NCBI GenBank assembly: GCA_017527065.1
Contig: JAFXQO010000047.1
Span: 1 to 64,000, forward strand
DNA length: 64,000 nucleotides
DNA from: Clostridia bacterium
GTDB taxonomy: Bacteria > Bacillota > Clostridia > Christensenellales > Aristaeellaceae
Direction: 5' to 3'
Shown: piece after piece, positions 9,534 to 18,395 of the stretch
Layout of the letters: the number at the start of each line of letters is the position of its first letter
Position numbering within the stretch: the first letter of the stretch is position 1
Notes under the pieces: model-generated
The model's database searches: none
Told to the model about the DNA's origin: nothing
What the model saw: the letters and a program-made list of their open reading frames with translations, nothing else
Made by a program: the position numbers and the translations under genes

Positions 9534-9542
9534 ATTATAGCA
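9534..9542 (-). promoter_or_regulatory. Extended -10 promoter of the yicC...rlmN operon
   Basis: On the minus strand the sequence reads TGCTATAAT, a perfect extended -10 element, about 30 bases upstream of the yicC ATG. No good TTGACA-like -35 is visible at 16-18 bp, which is tolerated when the TGN extension is present. Confidence 0.6.
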
Positions 9543-9608
9543 CACTTATCCCCGTTATGCCCCGTTTATCCGCTTTATTTTTCGTTAAAACAATAAAATC
9601 GTGCGAAA

Positions 9609-11594
9609 TCATGAGCGGCCGGCCCTCTTCAGGAACTCGGCCTCGCCGATCACCGGCACGCCCAGCTTCTGCGCCTTCTCCAGCTTGCTTCCGGCCTTTT
9701 CCCCCGCCACGACCAGGCTGGTCTTTTTCGACACGCTGGAGCCCGCGGTTCCGCCGAGGCCGCGGATGAGCTCCTCGGCTTCCGAGCGGGAGAGCGATTC
9801 CAGCGTGCCCGTGACCACGATGGTCATGCCCTGGAATGGGCCGCCCTGGGCGGCTTCACCGGCGCGGGGCGTCACGCCCGCGGCCAGCAGCCTGTCCACC
9901 TCGGCGGCGTTCAGCGGATCGGCAAAGAAATCGACGATGCTCCCGGCCACCACGCCGCCCACGTCGTCTATGGCGGTGAGCGCCTCCGCGTCCGCCTGCC
10001 TGAGCGCCTCCACGCTGCCGAAGCGCTGGGCCAGGTCGCGGGCGGTCTTCCGGCCCACGTTGGGAATGCCCAGAGCGTGGATGAAGCGGTCCAGGGCGCA
10101 GTCGCGGCTCTTCTGAATGGCGTCCACCAGCTTCTGCGCCTTGATCTCGCCGAATCGGTCCAGCGCGGCGAGCCGCTCCGCCGTCAGGGCGTAGAGCGCG
10201 CTGGGCTCGGCCACGCCCAGCTCCTGGTAGAGCTGCGCGGCGGTCTTTTCGCTGAGGGTGTCTATGTCCATCGCCTCGCGGCTGGCGAAGTGCGACAGGC
10301 GGGAGACGATCTGCGGCATGCAGCCGTCCCGGTTGGGGCAGAAGATGTGCGCCCCGCGCTCCACGAGCGCCGCCCCGCAGGCCGGGCACACGGCGGGCTT
10401 TTCCACGTCGCGCTCATCCGGCTCAAACTCGTCCACACGGCCCATGATCTCCGGGATGACCTCGTTGGAGCGCCGCACCCACACGCGGGCGTTCAACCGG
10501 ACGCGCTTTCTCTGGATGTCGCCCCAGTTGTTGAGCGTGGCGCGGCGGATGGTCGCCCCGGCCAGCTCCACCGGCTCAAGATGCGCCAGCGGCGTGAGCT
10601 TGCCCGTGCGGCCGGCCTCCCATGTGACGTCGAGCAGCTTCGTGGTCACTTCCTCCGCCTCGAATTTGTAAGCCACGGCCCAGCGGGGGAATTTGTCGGT
10701 ATAGCCCAGAGCCCGGCGGGTGGCGAAATCCCGGATGTCGACCACCGCGCCGTCGATCATGTAATCCAGCCCGCCGCGGGTTTCCTCGATCTGTCGGATA
10801 TTCTCCACCACCTGGTCGATGTTTTCCGCCCACAGCTCGCATTCGGACACCGGGAAGCGGTTGTCCCGCAGGAAGTCGAGCATCTCGGCGTGATCCCGGA
10901 AGGAACGGCCCTCGATGTAGTCCACGCCGTACATGCTGGCGGAGAGATGGCGGGCGGCCGTGACCTTCGGGTCCAGGTTGCGCAGGGCGCCGGCCGCGGC
11001 GTTGCGCGGGTTTTTCAGCGGCTCCTGGGCGGTTTTGTTGTAGGCCTCCAGCGCGGAGAGGCGCATGTAGCACTCGCCGTGCACCTCCATTCGGCCCCTG
11101 TAGGGCACGCGGGCTGGGATGGAACGGATGGTCAGGACCTGCGGCAGGATCGCCTCGCCCGTGACGCCGTTGCCCCGGGTGGCGGCCTGAATGAGCGCGC
11201 CGTCCTCATAGGTGAGGTTGATGGTGAGCCCGTCGAACTTGTGCTCCACCACGAAGCGCAGCGGCGGCAGCGCCTCGCCGCCCTCGACGGCCGCGGCGCG
11301 CAGGCGCTCGGCCCGGGCCGCCCAGTCGCGCACCTGCCCGATGGACTGGGCCTTGTCCAGGCTCCACAGCGGCGACAGGTGCGTGTGCTGCTCAAAGGCG
11401 GCCAGCGGCGCGCTGCCGACGCGGCGGGTGGGCGAATCGGGCAGCGTGACGCCCGACTCGCGCTCCAGGGCGGCGAGCCGGTCGTACATCGCGTCCCACT
11501 CCTTGTCGGAAATGGTCGGCTCGCCCAGCGTATAGTATTGGTAGGCCGTCTCGTTGAGCCGGTCCACCAGCGCTCTCATTTCATCCTGTGCCAT
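9609..11594 (-). CDS. ligA: NAD-dependent DNA ligase
   Basis: Seals nicks in replication and repair using NAD. The 661-residue protein shows the domain order of LigA: Ia domain with YYTLGEPTISDKEWD, adenylation domain with the KxDG-type nucleophile motif EHKFDGL (Lys119) and RGNGVTGE, OB fold, the four-cysteine zinc finger CPACGAALVERG...CPNRDGC (about 405-430), helix-hairpin-helix repeats, and a C-terminal BRCT domain (MTIVVTGTLESLSRSEAEE). The normal EPKIDG is EHKFDG here, a conservative variant around the invariant Lys. Only 5 bp separate it from pcrA upstream. Confidence 0.97.
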   Translation of the reverse strand: MAQDEMRALVDRLNETAYQYYTLGEPTISDKEWDAMYDRLAALERESGVTLPDSPTRRVGSAPLAAFEQHTHLSPLWSLDKAQSIGQVRDWAARAERLRAAAVEGGEALPPLRFVVEHKFDGLTINLTYEDGALIQAATRGNGVTGEAILPQVLTIRSIPARVPYRGRMEVHGECYMRLSALEAYNKTAQEPLKNPRNAAAGALRNLDPKVTAARHLSASMYGVDYIEGRSFRDHAEMLDFLRDNRFPVSECELWAENIDQVVENIRQIEETRGGLDYMIDGAVVDIRDFATRRALGYTDKFPRWAVAYKFEAEEVTTKLLDVTWEAGRTGKLTPLAHLEPVELAGATIRRATLNNWGDIQRKRVRLNARVWVRRSNEVIPEIMGRVDEFEPDERDVEKPAVCPACGAALVERGAHIFCPNRDGCMPQIVSRLSHFASREAMDIDTLSEKTAAQLYQELGVAEPSALYALTAERLAALDRFGEIKAQKLVDAIQKSRDCALDRFIHALGIPNVGRKTARDLAQRFGSVEALRQADAEALTAIDDVGGVVAGSIVDFFADPLNAAEVDRLLAAGVTPRAGEAAQGGPFQGMTIVVTGTLESLSRSEAEELIRGLGGTAGSSVSKKTSLVVAGEKAGSKLEKAQKLGVPVIGEAEFLKRAGRS

Positions 11595-11599
11595 GCCGT

Positions 11600-13897
11600 T
11601 TACGTCCCTTCCTCAACGCGCACCACCGGGGCCAGCTCGGCGGCGAAGGTCTTTTCCGTGCCGTCGTCGAAGCGGATTGTCATGCGCTTGTCCCCGTCGT
11701 AGAGCAGCAGCACCGTGCCCTCGCCGAAGCGGCTGTGGCGCACGCGGTCGCCGCGCTTGAACAGCTGCGCCGGCCTGTCCTGGGCGAAGGCCTGCGCGCC
11801 CTTCCGGACGCCCGGTATACCGAAGCCCTTCGCCACGCCGGGGATATCCAGTCCCTTCGCGCCCGCGGCCACCTTCACCGGCTCGGGCCCGGCGCTCTCC
11901 CTGGTCGCCGGCCGCCGCATCCCGTCAAAGCCCGACGCGGCCTGGGGCGAGGACAGCCTCGTCTGCGGGCGGCGGGCGATGTTGGCGTCCTCGACCAGCC
12001 GCCGGGGTACCTCGTCCAGGAAGCGGGAGCGCGTGTTGTACTGCCGCGAGCCGTACAGCGCCCGGGTCTGGGCCCAGCTCATGAGCAGGCGCTTTCTGGC
12101 GCGGGTGATGCCCACGTAGCAGAGGCGGCGCTCTTCCTCCATCTTCTCGTCGTCAAAAAGCGCCCGGCTGGTGGGAAATACGCCCTCCTCCATGCCGGTC
12201 ATGACGACCAGGTCGAATTCCAGGCCCTTGGCCGAGTGCAGCGTCATGAGGGTGAGCGCCTGGGTCGAGGCGTCCATCCCGTCCAGGTCCGTCACCAGCG
12301 CCACGTTTTCGAGGAAGCCCTCCAGGCCGCCCTCCGGCTCCCGCGCCACGTATTCCTTCACGGCGGTCTCCAGCTCGGCGATGTTTTCCAGGCGGCTCTC
12401 ATTCTCCTCATTCTGGACTTTTTTGAACTGCTCCTCGTAGCCCGTCGCTTCGATCACATGGCGAAGAAACCCGTCGGCGGGCATGGTCTCGGCGTCAACC
12501 GTCAGCTCCTCCATCAGCGCGGAAAACTTCTCCACGGCGGAGAGCGCGCGCCCCGTCAGGCCCGCCTCCGACGCGCTCATCGCGGCCATGAAGAGGGACG
12601 AGCCCTCGGCGGCGGCGTATTCCGCCAGCTTATCGACGGTGGTGTCGCCGATGCCCCGGCGCGGCTCGTTGATGATGCGGCGCACGGCCATGTCGTCGGC
12701 CGGGTTGACCAGCGCGCGCAGGTAGGCGATCAGGTCCTTGACCTCCTTGCGCTCGTAGAACTTCATGCCGCCATATACGCGGTAAGGCAGCCCCGCGCGC
12801 ACCAGCGCCTCTTCCAGCACGCGGCTCTGCGCGTTCGCGCGGTAGAGGACGGCCGCGTCGCCCGGGGCCCCGCCCTGGGCCTTCCATTGGTTCATCTGCT
12901 GACAGACCCACGCCGCCTCCTCGCGCTCGTCCTGCGCCCGGTAGACGCGGATCCTTTCACCCGCGCCCGCCTCCGTCCACAGCGCCTTCTCCTTGCGGCC
13001 CGCGTTGTGCGCGATCACCTGGTTGGCGGCGTCCAGTATGTTGCCGGTGGAGCGGTAGTTCTGCTCCAGCTTGATCACCCGGCAGCCGGGAAAGTCCTTC
13101 TCGAATTCCAGAATGTTGCGGATATCCGCGCCGCGCCAGGCGTAGATGGACTGGTCGTCGTCGCCCACAACGCACACGTTTTTCTTGTCGCCCGCCAGCA
13201 GGCGCACCAGCTCGTACTGCGCCAGGTTTGTGTCCTGGTATTCATCTACCAATATATATTCAAACTTGCGCCTGTAATAATCCAGCGCCGGCGCGTGTTC
13301 GGTCAGGAGCTCCATGGTCTTCATGATGAGGTCGTCGAAGTCCAGCGCGGTGCTGGCCTTGAGCGCCTTCTCATAGCGGCGGTAGGCCTCGGCGATCTTC
13401 TTGCTGCGGAAATTGCCGCCCGCCTCCTTCTCCCATTCGCCGGGCAGGAGCAGCCGGTTTTTGGCGTCGGAGATGATCGTCTTGATCTCACGGGGCGGAT
13501 ACATCCTGTCGTTCAGGTTCATGTCCTTCACGATGGCCTTGACAAGCCCCATCTGATCGTCGTCGTCGTATATGGAGAAGCCGCGCTGATAACCCAGCTT
13601 CTCGATGTCGCGCCGCAGGATGCGCGCGCAGCAGGCGTGAAACGTCGACACCCACACGTCGTCCGCCTGATCGCCCACCAGCGTCCGGATGCGGTCCTTC
13701 ATCTCCCGGGCCGCCTTGTTGGTGAAGGTGATGGCCAGTATCGACCAGGGCGCGACGCCGTCGTCGATGAGCCGCGCTACCCGATGGGTGAGCACCCGCG
13801 TCTTGCCCGAGCCCGCACCCGCCAGCACCAGCAGCGGCCCTTCCCCTGCCAGCACCGCCTCGCGCTGCGGCGGGTTCAGCATCGTCAGATCAATCAT
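11600..13897 (-). CDS. pcrA: ATP-dependent DNA helicase PcrA/UvrD
   Basis: Superfamily 1A 3'-5' helicase for repair and replication-fork maintenance. In the 765-residue product one sees Walker A GAGSGKT (27-33), VDEYQDTN, VVGDDDQSIYAWRGA, LEQNYRST, TLHSAKGLEFDLVV and the motif VI region YVGITRARKRL. The C-terminal Tudor-like fold (GDRVRHSRFGEGTVL...IRFDDGTEKTFAAELAPV) is the PcrA RNA-polymerase-interacting domain. The start overlaps the end of the upstream yerC by 8 bp; the ATG five codons later (MLNPPQ) is an alternative. The pcrA-ligA pairing is standard in Firmicutes. Confidence 0.96.
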   Translation of the reverse strand: MIDLTMLNPPQREAVLAGEGPLLVLAGAGSGKTRVLTHRVARLIDDGVAPWSILAITFTNKAAREMKDRIRTLVGDQADDVWVSTFHACCARILRRDIEKLGYQRGFSIYDDDDQMGLVKAIVKDMNLNDRMYPPREIKTIISDAKNRLLLPGEWEKEAGGNFRSKKIAEAYRRYEKALKASTALDFDDLIMKTMELLTEHAPALDYYRRKFEYILVDEYQDTNLAQYELVRLLAGDKKNVCVVGDDDQSIYAWRGADIRNILEFEKDFPGCRVIKLEQNYRSTGNILDAANQVIAHNAGRKEKALWTEAGAGERIRVYRAQDEREEAAWVCQQMNQWKAQGGAPGDAAVLYRANAQSRVLEEALVRAGLPYRVYGGMKFYERKEVKDLIAYLRALVNPADDMAVRRIINEPRRGIGDTTVDKLAEYAAAEGSSLFMAAMSASEAGLTGRALSAVEKFSALMEELTVDAETMPADGFLRHVIEATGYEEQFKKVQNEENESRLENIAELETAVKEYVAREPEGGLEGFLENVALVTDLDGMDASTQALTLMTLHSAKGLEFDLVVMTGMEEGVFPTSRALFDDEKMEEERRLCYVGITRARKRLLMSWAQTRALYGSRQYNTRSRFLDEVPRRLVEDANIARRPQTRLSSPQAASGFDGMRRPATRESAGPEPVKVAAGAKGLDIPGVAKGFGIPGVRKGAQAFAQDRPAQLFKRGDRVRHSRFGEGTVLLLYDGDKRMTIRFDDGTEKTFAAELAPVVRVEEGT

Positions 13898-14192
13898 TTT
13901 CTTCGCCTTTCTCCAGGCGTTCCAGCACCGTGCCGTAGCCGCCCGCGCCGTAGACCAGGCAGCGGTTCACGCGGCTGATCGTGGCCGTGGACGCGCCCGT
14001 GATCTCGGCGATGACGTTGTAGGTCATCTGTTCCCGCAGGAGCCGCGCCACCTCCATCCGCTGGCCCAGATCCTGAACCTCGCGAATGGTGCACAGATCG
14101 GTGAGCAGGTTTTTCGCTTCCTCTTCCGTCTCGAGAGAAAGGAGCGCGCGCACGAGCAGATTGAGCTGCTCCTCGTTGGATCTGATCTGCAT
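13890..14192 (-). CDS. YerC/YecD family TrpR-related regulator
   Basis: A 100-residue helix-turn-helix protein of the TrpR superfamily; its homologues lie next to pcrA-ligA in many Firmicutes and their ligand is not established. Visible features are LLVRALLSLETEEEAKNLL, then VARLLREQMTYNVIAEITGASTATISRVNRCLVYG, which is the DNA-reading HTH. The start is placed at 14192 (MQIRSNEEQ) because GGGAGG sits 7 bases upstream and because the upstream extension of the open frame has no family similarity. It overlaps pcrA by 8 bp, so the three genes form one operon. Confidence 0.88.
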   Translation of the reverse strand: MQIRSNEEQLNLLVRALLSLETEEEAKNLLTDLCTIREVQDLGQRMEVARLLREQMTYNVIAEITGASTATISRVNRCLVYGAGGYGTVLERLEKGEEND

Positions 14193-14230
14193 GTCAATGC
14201 CTCCCCCCGCATGATGCTTATCCAACGTAC

Positions 14231-14259
14231 ACTTTAACACAGTATTGCGCGAAATGCAA
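14231..14259 (-). promoter_or_regulatory. Candidate promoter of yerC-pcrA-ligA
   Basis: On the minus strand TTGCAT and TAAAGT are separated by 17 bp, about 40 bases upstream of the yerC ATG. The -10 matches consensus at four of six positions, so this is a moderate call. Confidence 0.45.
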
Positions 14260-14362
14260 GGGCAAATCGTGAAAATATGCCGCCTTCGCGCGGTTTGTCC
14301 CCGTTGTTTTCCGCTTTTCTTTATGCGCGTTGAAAAATTTGTGCTATTTTTCCGCAATGACC

Positions 14363-14390
14363 TTGCGTTTGCGCGTTTCTATGATATAAT
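14363..14390 (+). promoter_or_regulatory. Promoter of the acidic-protein gene
   Basis: TTGCGT, a 16-bp spacer and a perfect TATAAT with a TGA extension (TGATATAAT) lie about 85 bases upstream of the ATG at 14475. The intergenic stretch 14193-14474 holds this and the divergent yerC promoter; I see nothing else in it. Confidence 0.7.
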
Positions 14391-14474
14391 GTATAGGACT
14401 ACTTATGGATATTATGCGGCGTTGTCTGTCCGCGTCGTCGGACATGGACACAGCCAATCGAGGTGCATACAGTC

Positions 14475-16394
14475 ATGCCCAGAGACGCAAAAGACGTCGA
14501 ACGCGAATATTACGAATTCCGAAAAAAGATGCAGGAAAAAAGGCGGCAGGAAGCCGCGGCGGCAAAGCCGCGTCCCGCTCAGGCGCGACCCGCCGTGAGC
14601 GCGCCGAAGGCCGAGCCGGTCGAAAAGCCCGCGCCGCAAAAGCCGCAGCCCGTTCAGGACGAGCCGGCCGCGCAGGAGGAAACCATCCTCCGGGAGCAGC
14701 CCGTCGTTCAGGCTGAGCCCGCCGCAGAGGAAGCGCCCGTCGATCAGTTCAATCCAGCCGATGAACGCGAACCCGCCGACATTCCGACCGACATCCCGGA
14801 AGCAGATGTGGAAGCGGATGTGGAAGCCGCCGAGGACGTGGCCGCGCAGGTTGTGGCCAGCGCCGCGGAGGCGGTCGCGGAAGCCGGATTCGTAGGCGAG
14901 GACGCCTTTGAGTCCGCCGGGGAAGCGGCCGAGGAAGCCCTGGCGGCCGAGGAAATCCTCGAGGCGGAGGAAGAGACATTCGAGCCGGAGGATGAGGCCG
15001 ACGAAAACGCGGAGGAGGAACCGGTGGACGAAGGCGATAACGGCGAGGACGACGAAGACAGCGAGGACGATGAAGAAGACAGCGAAGACGAGGCCGGGGG
15101 CGGCGGTTTTTCCAACCTGCTGCACGGCGTCAGCGCCCGCTTCAGCGCCCTGGGCAGTTCGATCGGCGGTCTGCTGAAATCGGTCGGACGGCGCCACGAC
15201 GAGGAAGACGAGGACGAAGGGGAAGGCGAGGACGAGACCGAAGAAGAAACGCCCGCCGGAGAAACTGATACGCCGGCCGAAGAAGCGGAAACGCCAGTCG
15301 CCGCCGAACCGCCCGCCGGGCCAGAGGAAGCGCCCGTTGAAGCCGAAGCGCCCGTCGCCGATCAGGAAGAAGAACCCGTCGAAATCGAAATCCCCGCCCT
15401 CCCGGAGGAAGAAACGCCCGTCGATCCGGACGCCGCGTCGCCGGAGGAGGATACGCCCGCCGACAGTGAAACAGACGACGGGGAAGACGAAGACGACGAA
15501 GAAGAAGACGAGGATGAAGGCGACGAGGACGGCCCGTCCTTCTTCGGCGGCCTTGCCGGCAAAATCAAGGGTCTCTTCAAGCGCCGCGGCGACGACGACG
15601 AAGAAGACGAAGACGACGAAGATGAGGACGAAGACGACGAAGACGATTCATCGGAAGACGATGACGACGAACCCGTCGTTGAAATAAAAAAGAGAAAGAC
15701 AAAGAAAGCAGAAAGAGAAGCGCGCCGCGCGAGCAATATGGAAGGAGAATTGAACAACATGGACAACAACCAGAAGACGATGACCGAGATGATGGCCGAA
15801 GGCATGAGCGAGACGCCTTCCCTCTCCCGCCGCGAACGCAGGATGCTGGCTGAAGCCGCCGGCGCGAAGGAAGAAAAAGCGAAGGACGAGCTCGACAAGC
15901 TCAGCGACTCCATCGCGGAAGACGACGAGCAGCCCACCGTCGAATACAAGCCCGTGCGCGCCAAGACCGAGCGCAAAAAGCCCGTCATCGTCCTGGATGA
16001 CGACGAAGACGAGGAAGACGAAGACGACGAGGAGGAGGACGAAGGCAAGGTCAAGAAGGCGCGCAAGCCCATGAAGAAGCAGATCGTCTTCAACGACGAC
16101 GATGACGACGAGGATGAAGACGAGGACGAGGACGAAGAGGAAGACGACACCGATTACGACGACGAAGACGACGATTACGACGACGATGATGACGACGAAA
16201 TCAGCGCCGGCAAGCGCATCTTCGGCTTCCTCAAAGCCCTGATCGCCATCTTCCTGCTGCTGGCCCTGGTCGCGCTCGCCCTGCGCGTCGGCGAATCGGC
16301 GGGTTATCTCAAGCTCGACTGGGTCCGCGAAAACGTGGGCAGCCGCGTCAGCTTTGTGAACAAGATCTTCCCGGAGCCCGAGGCCAACCAGTAA
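14475..16394 (+). CDS. Extremely acidic, C-terminally membrane-anchored protein of unknown function
   Basis: I do not recognise a family. The 639-residue product starts MPRDAKDVEREYYEF with a GAGGTG ribosome-binding site; an in-frame GTG four codons upstream overlaps that site and is unlikely. Order: a basic, coiled-coil-like start (1-30); a Pro/Ala/Glu region (to ~205); a Gly-rich amphipathic segment (~208-239, FSNLLHGVSARFSALG...SVGRR); a Glu/Asp/Pro region; a second amphipathic segment (~352-370, SFFGGLAGKIKGLFKRRG); long Asp/Glu runs; a basic patch KKRKTKKAEREARR; more Asp/Glu runs; one membrane helix (~582-606, GFLKALIAIFLLLALVALAL); and a short tail. No signal peptide is seen, so most of the protein probably faces the cytoplasm. 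The downstream propeller gene follows after 38 bp and is probably co-transcribed. Confidence 0.85.
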   Translation: MPRDAKDVEREYYEFRKKMQEKRRQEAAAAKPRPAQARPAVSAPKAEPVEKPAPQKPQPVQDEPAAQEETILREQPVVQAEPAAEEAPVDQFNPADEREPADIPTDIPEADVEADVEAAEDVAAQVVASAAEAVAEAGFVGEDAFESAGEAAEEALAAEEILEAEEETFEPEDEADENAEEEPVDEGDNGEDDEDSEDDEEDSEDEAGGGGFSNLLHGVSARFSALGSSIGGLLKSVGRRHDEEDEDEGEGEDETEEETPAGETDTPAEEAETPVAAEPPAGPEEAPVEAEAPVADQEEEPVEIEIPALPEEETPVDPDAASPEEDTPADSETDDGEDEDDEEEDEDEGDEDGPSFFGGLAGKIKGLFKRRGDDDEEDEDDEDEDEDDEDDSSEDDDDEPVVEIKKRKTKKAEREARRASNMEGELNNMDNNQKTMTEMMAEGMSETPSLSRRERRMLAEAAGAKEEKAKDELDKLSDSIAEDDEQPTVEYKPVRAKTERKKPVIVLDDDEDEEDEDDEEEDEGKVKKARKPMKKQIVFNDDDDDEDEDEDEDEEEDDTDYDDEDDDYDDDDDDEISAGKRIFGFLKALIAIFLLLALVALALRVGESAGYLKLDWVRENVGSRVSFVNKIFPEPEANQ

Positions 16395-16432
16395 TCCGGC
16401 GGCGACTTCGCGAAACATAAGGAGTTAATACC

Positions 16433-18232
16433 ATGGCGAAGAAGAAAGCAAAGAAAAAAGCCCAGAAGGCCCGTCGCACGCGCCGCGTTTCGCGCGTGCT
16501 GTGGGCCATATGGCTCATCGCGGTGATCCTGCTGCTGGCGCTGACCGGCTTCATGCTGCTGGCCAATCCCGACACGGCCAGCGAGCTCGTCAACAGCATC
16601 AACGCGACGCCCACCCCCGAGCCGACGCCGGAAGCGACGCCCGCGCCGACCCCCGTGCCCACTCCCATTCCCACGGTCGTTCCCACCCCCGTGCCCACCG
16701 CCACGCCGCTTCCCATCGGCAATGAGGAGGTCGACGAGGAAGCCATAGCCGAGGCGCAGAAACCTGAAGCCTACAAGGTGGCGACCAAGGTCTACGCCGA
16801 CGGCACGGAGACAAAGGCCTATTCCCGCACCGAGCGGATCAGCATCGTGGCCTCCGACCAGTACTCCAAGCTGGAGGGCGTGACCACCTTCCGCGGCAAC
16901 AACTACCGCGACATCGGCTCCTGGGGCACTGTGCCGAACAACGCCGACGCGCTGGCGCTCAAGTACTCCTTCAAGATCGGCGGCATCGACGACTGGACCG
17001 GCGTCGGCTGGACGGGCCAGCCCGCCATCGTCCGCTGGGACAGCCAGACCATCCAGAACATGAACATCAAGGATGAGAAGAAGGCCAAGGCCGGCCTGGT
17101 GGAGGTCATCTACGCCACCATGGACGGCAAGATCTACTTCTTCGACCTGGAGGACGGCGAGTTCACCCGCGATCCCATCGTCATCGGCGCGCCCATCAAG
17201 GGCAGCGTCACGATCGACCCCAGGGGCTACCCGCTCCTGTACGTCGGCCAGGGCATCGACGAGGTCGACGGCCAGGCCGTGAAGATCGGCATGCGCATCT
17301 TCAGCCTGATCGACCAGACCCAGCTGCTGTTCATCAACGGCCGCGACGAGTTCGCCACGCGCCACTGGTACGCTTCCGACTGCGCGCCCATCGTGGACGG
17401 CGAGACGGACACCTGCATCTGGATCGGCGAGAACGGCCTGCTCTACACCATCACCCTGAACACCGCCTACAACGCGTCGGCCGGCACGATCTCCATCGAC
17501 CCGGTCATCGACCGCTACTGGTATGAATCCAAGGTGACCACGCGGCCCGGCATGGAGAACTCCGTCGTGGTGTACAACCACTACGCCTACTTCGCCGATA
17601 ACTCCGGCCTGATCACCTGCCTGGACCTGAACCAGATGAAGCCCCTGTGGAACTTCTATGCCGGCGACGACACCGACGGCTCGCTCGTGCTCGAGGAGAC
17701 CAAGGACGGCGTGTTCATCTACACCGGCACAGAGCTGGACCTCTCCGCCAAGAACGGCAAGGGCAAGGTGCACATGCGGTGCCTGAACGCCATGACCGGC
17801 GAGGAAATCTGGTGCAAGAGCGTTGAGGTCAGCGACAGCAGCGGCCACGGCGGCTGCTTCGCCACGCCCGCCTGCGGCAAGGGCTCCGTTGACGGCCTGG
17901 TGTTCTTCACCGTGGCCCGCGTGAACGGCGAGAAGGGCCGCTGCAACATGCTGTACGCGCTGAACAAATCCACGGGCGAGGAAGTCTGGTCGCTGGACAT
18001 CGGCGGCTACAGCTGGTCCTCCCCCACGCTGACCTTTGACTCGAACGGCCGCGCCTATCTGTTCCAGGCCAACTCGAACAGCATCATGCGCATGATCAAC
18101 GCCGAGACCGGCGATCTGATCACCTCCATCGAGATCGACGGAAGCAACATCGAGGGCTCCCCCGCCATCTTCGACGACATGCTCGTTATCGGCACGCGCG
18201 GCGCCCGCATCCACGGCGTCAAGATCCAGTAA
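16433..18232 (+). CDS. Membrane-anchored PQQ-like beta-propeller protein
   Basis: The 599-residue protein has a very basic start (MAKKKAKKKAQKARRTRRV), one membrane helix (~22-45), a Thr-Pro/Pro-rich linker (~58-95), then an extracytoplasmic domain with repeated beta-propeller blades. Blade-type signatures include GKIYFFDLEDGEF, GLITCLDLNQMKPLWNF, MRCLNAMTGEEIWC, LYALNKSTGEEVWSL and MRMINAETGDLITS, the WD40/PQQ-like (BamB-like) pattern. No PQQ-dehydrogenase catalytic residues are evident, so a binding or scaffolding role is more likely than an enzyme. The linker would span the cell wall. It follows the acidic protein and ends at a strong terminator. Confidence 0.85.
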   Translation: MAKKKAKKKAQKARRTRRVSRVLWAIWLIAVILLLALTGFMLLANPDTASELVNSINATPTPEPTPEATPAPTPVPTPIPTVVPTPVPTATPLPIGNEEVDEEAIAEAQKPEAYKVATKVYADGTETKAYSRTERISIVASDQYSKLEGVTTFRGNNYRDIGSWGTVPNNADALALKYSFKIGGIDDWTGVGWTGQPAIVRWDSQTIQNMNIKDEKKAKAGLVEVIYATMDGKIYFFDLEDGEFTRDPIVIGAPIKGSVTIDPRGYPLLYVGQGIDEVDGQAVKIGMRIFSLIDQTQLLFINGRDEFATRHWYASDCAPIVDGETDTCIWIGENGLLYTITLNTAYNASAGTISIDPVIDRYWYESKVTTRPGMENSVVVYNHYAYFADNSGLITCLDLNQMKPLWNFYAGDDTDGSLVLEETKDGVFIYTGTELDLSAKNGKGKVHMRCLNAMTGEEIWCKSVEVSDSSGHGGCFATPACGKGSVDGLVFFTVARVNGEKGRCNMLYALNKSTGEEVWSLDIGGYSWSSPTLTFDSNGRAYLFQANSNSIMRMINAETGDLITSIEIDGSNIEGSPAIFDDMLVIGTRGARIHGVKIQ

Positions 18233-18247
18233 TCCCAAATAGGTCTT

Positions 18248-18284
18248 CCGGGGCGTTCGCCTGGCGCGAACGCCCCGGTTTTTT
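18248..18284 (+). terminator. Intrinsic terminator after the propeller gene
   Basis: Perfect 13-bp stem CCGGGGCGTTCGC / GCGAACGCCCCGG with a 5-base loop, followed directly by six T. It ends the acidic-protein/propeller transcript. Confidence 0.95.
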
Positions 18285-18395
18285 GTTCCTGAACCGGCGA
18301 GAAATATCACAGATTATGTCATTTCCCGCAAGGCGCGCGCATATATAGATTCCAGATGGGACAAGTACACACATTCTGTCACGGAGGGATCATTT

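Noticed and set aside
15362..16150. A Ser-rich minus-strand open frame opposite the acidic gene
   Set aside because: The Ser runs are simply the complement of GAC/GAA codon repeats; no start signal.
14990..16200. GAC/GAA-rich repetitive DNA considered as a CRISPR array or other spaced repeat
   Set aside because: The repeats are triplet-based, irregular and in frame with the acidic protein; there are no constant repeats with unique spacers.
16304..18310. A 668-codon open frame on the minus strand opposite the propeller gene
   Set aside because: Its composition (Val, Gly, Asp, His) is the usual antisense shadow, it has no ribosome-binding site, and the plus frame has a membrane helix, linker and propeller blades.
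18300..18395. Possible Spo0A boxes and a sigma-H promoter upstream of spo0A
   Set aside because: TTATGTC and TTCTGTC resemble part of a Spo0A box, but too many positions differ, and no convincing -35/-10 pair could be set at the right spacing.
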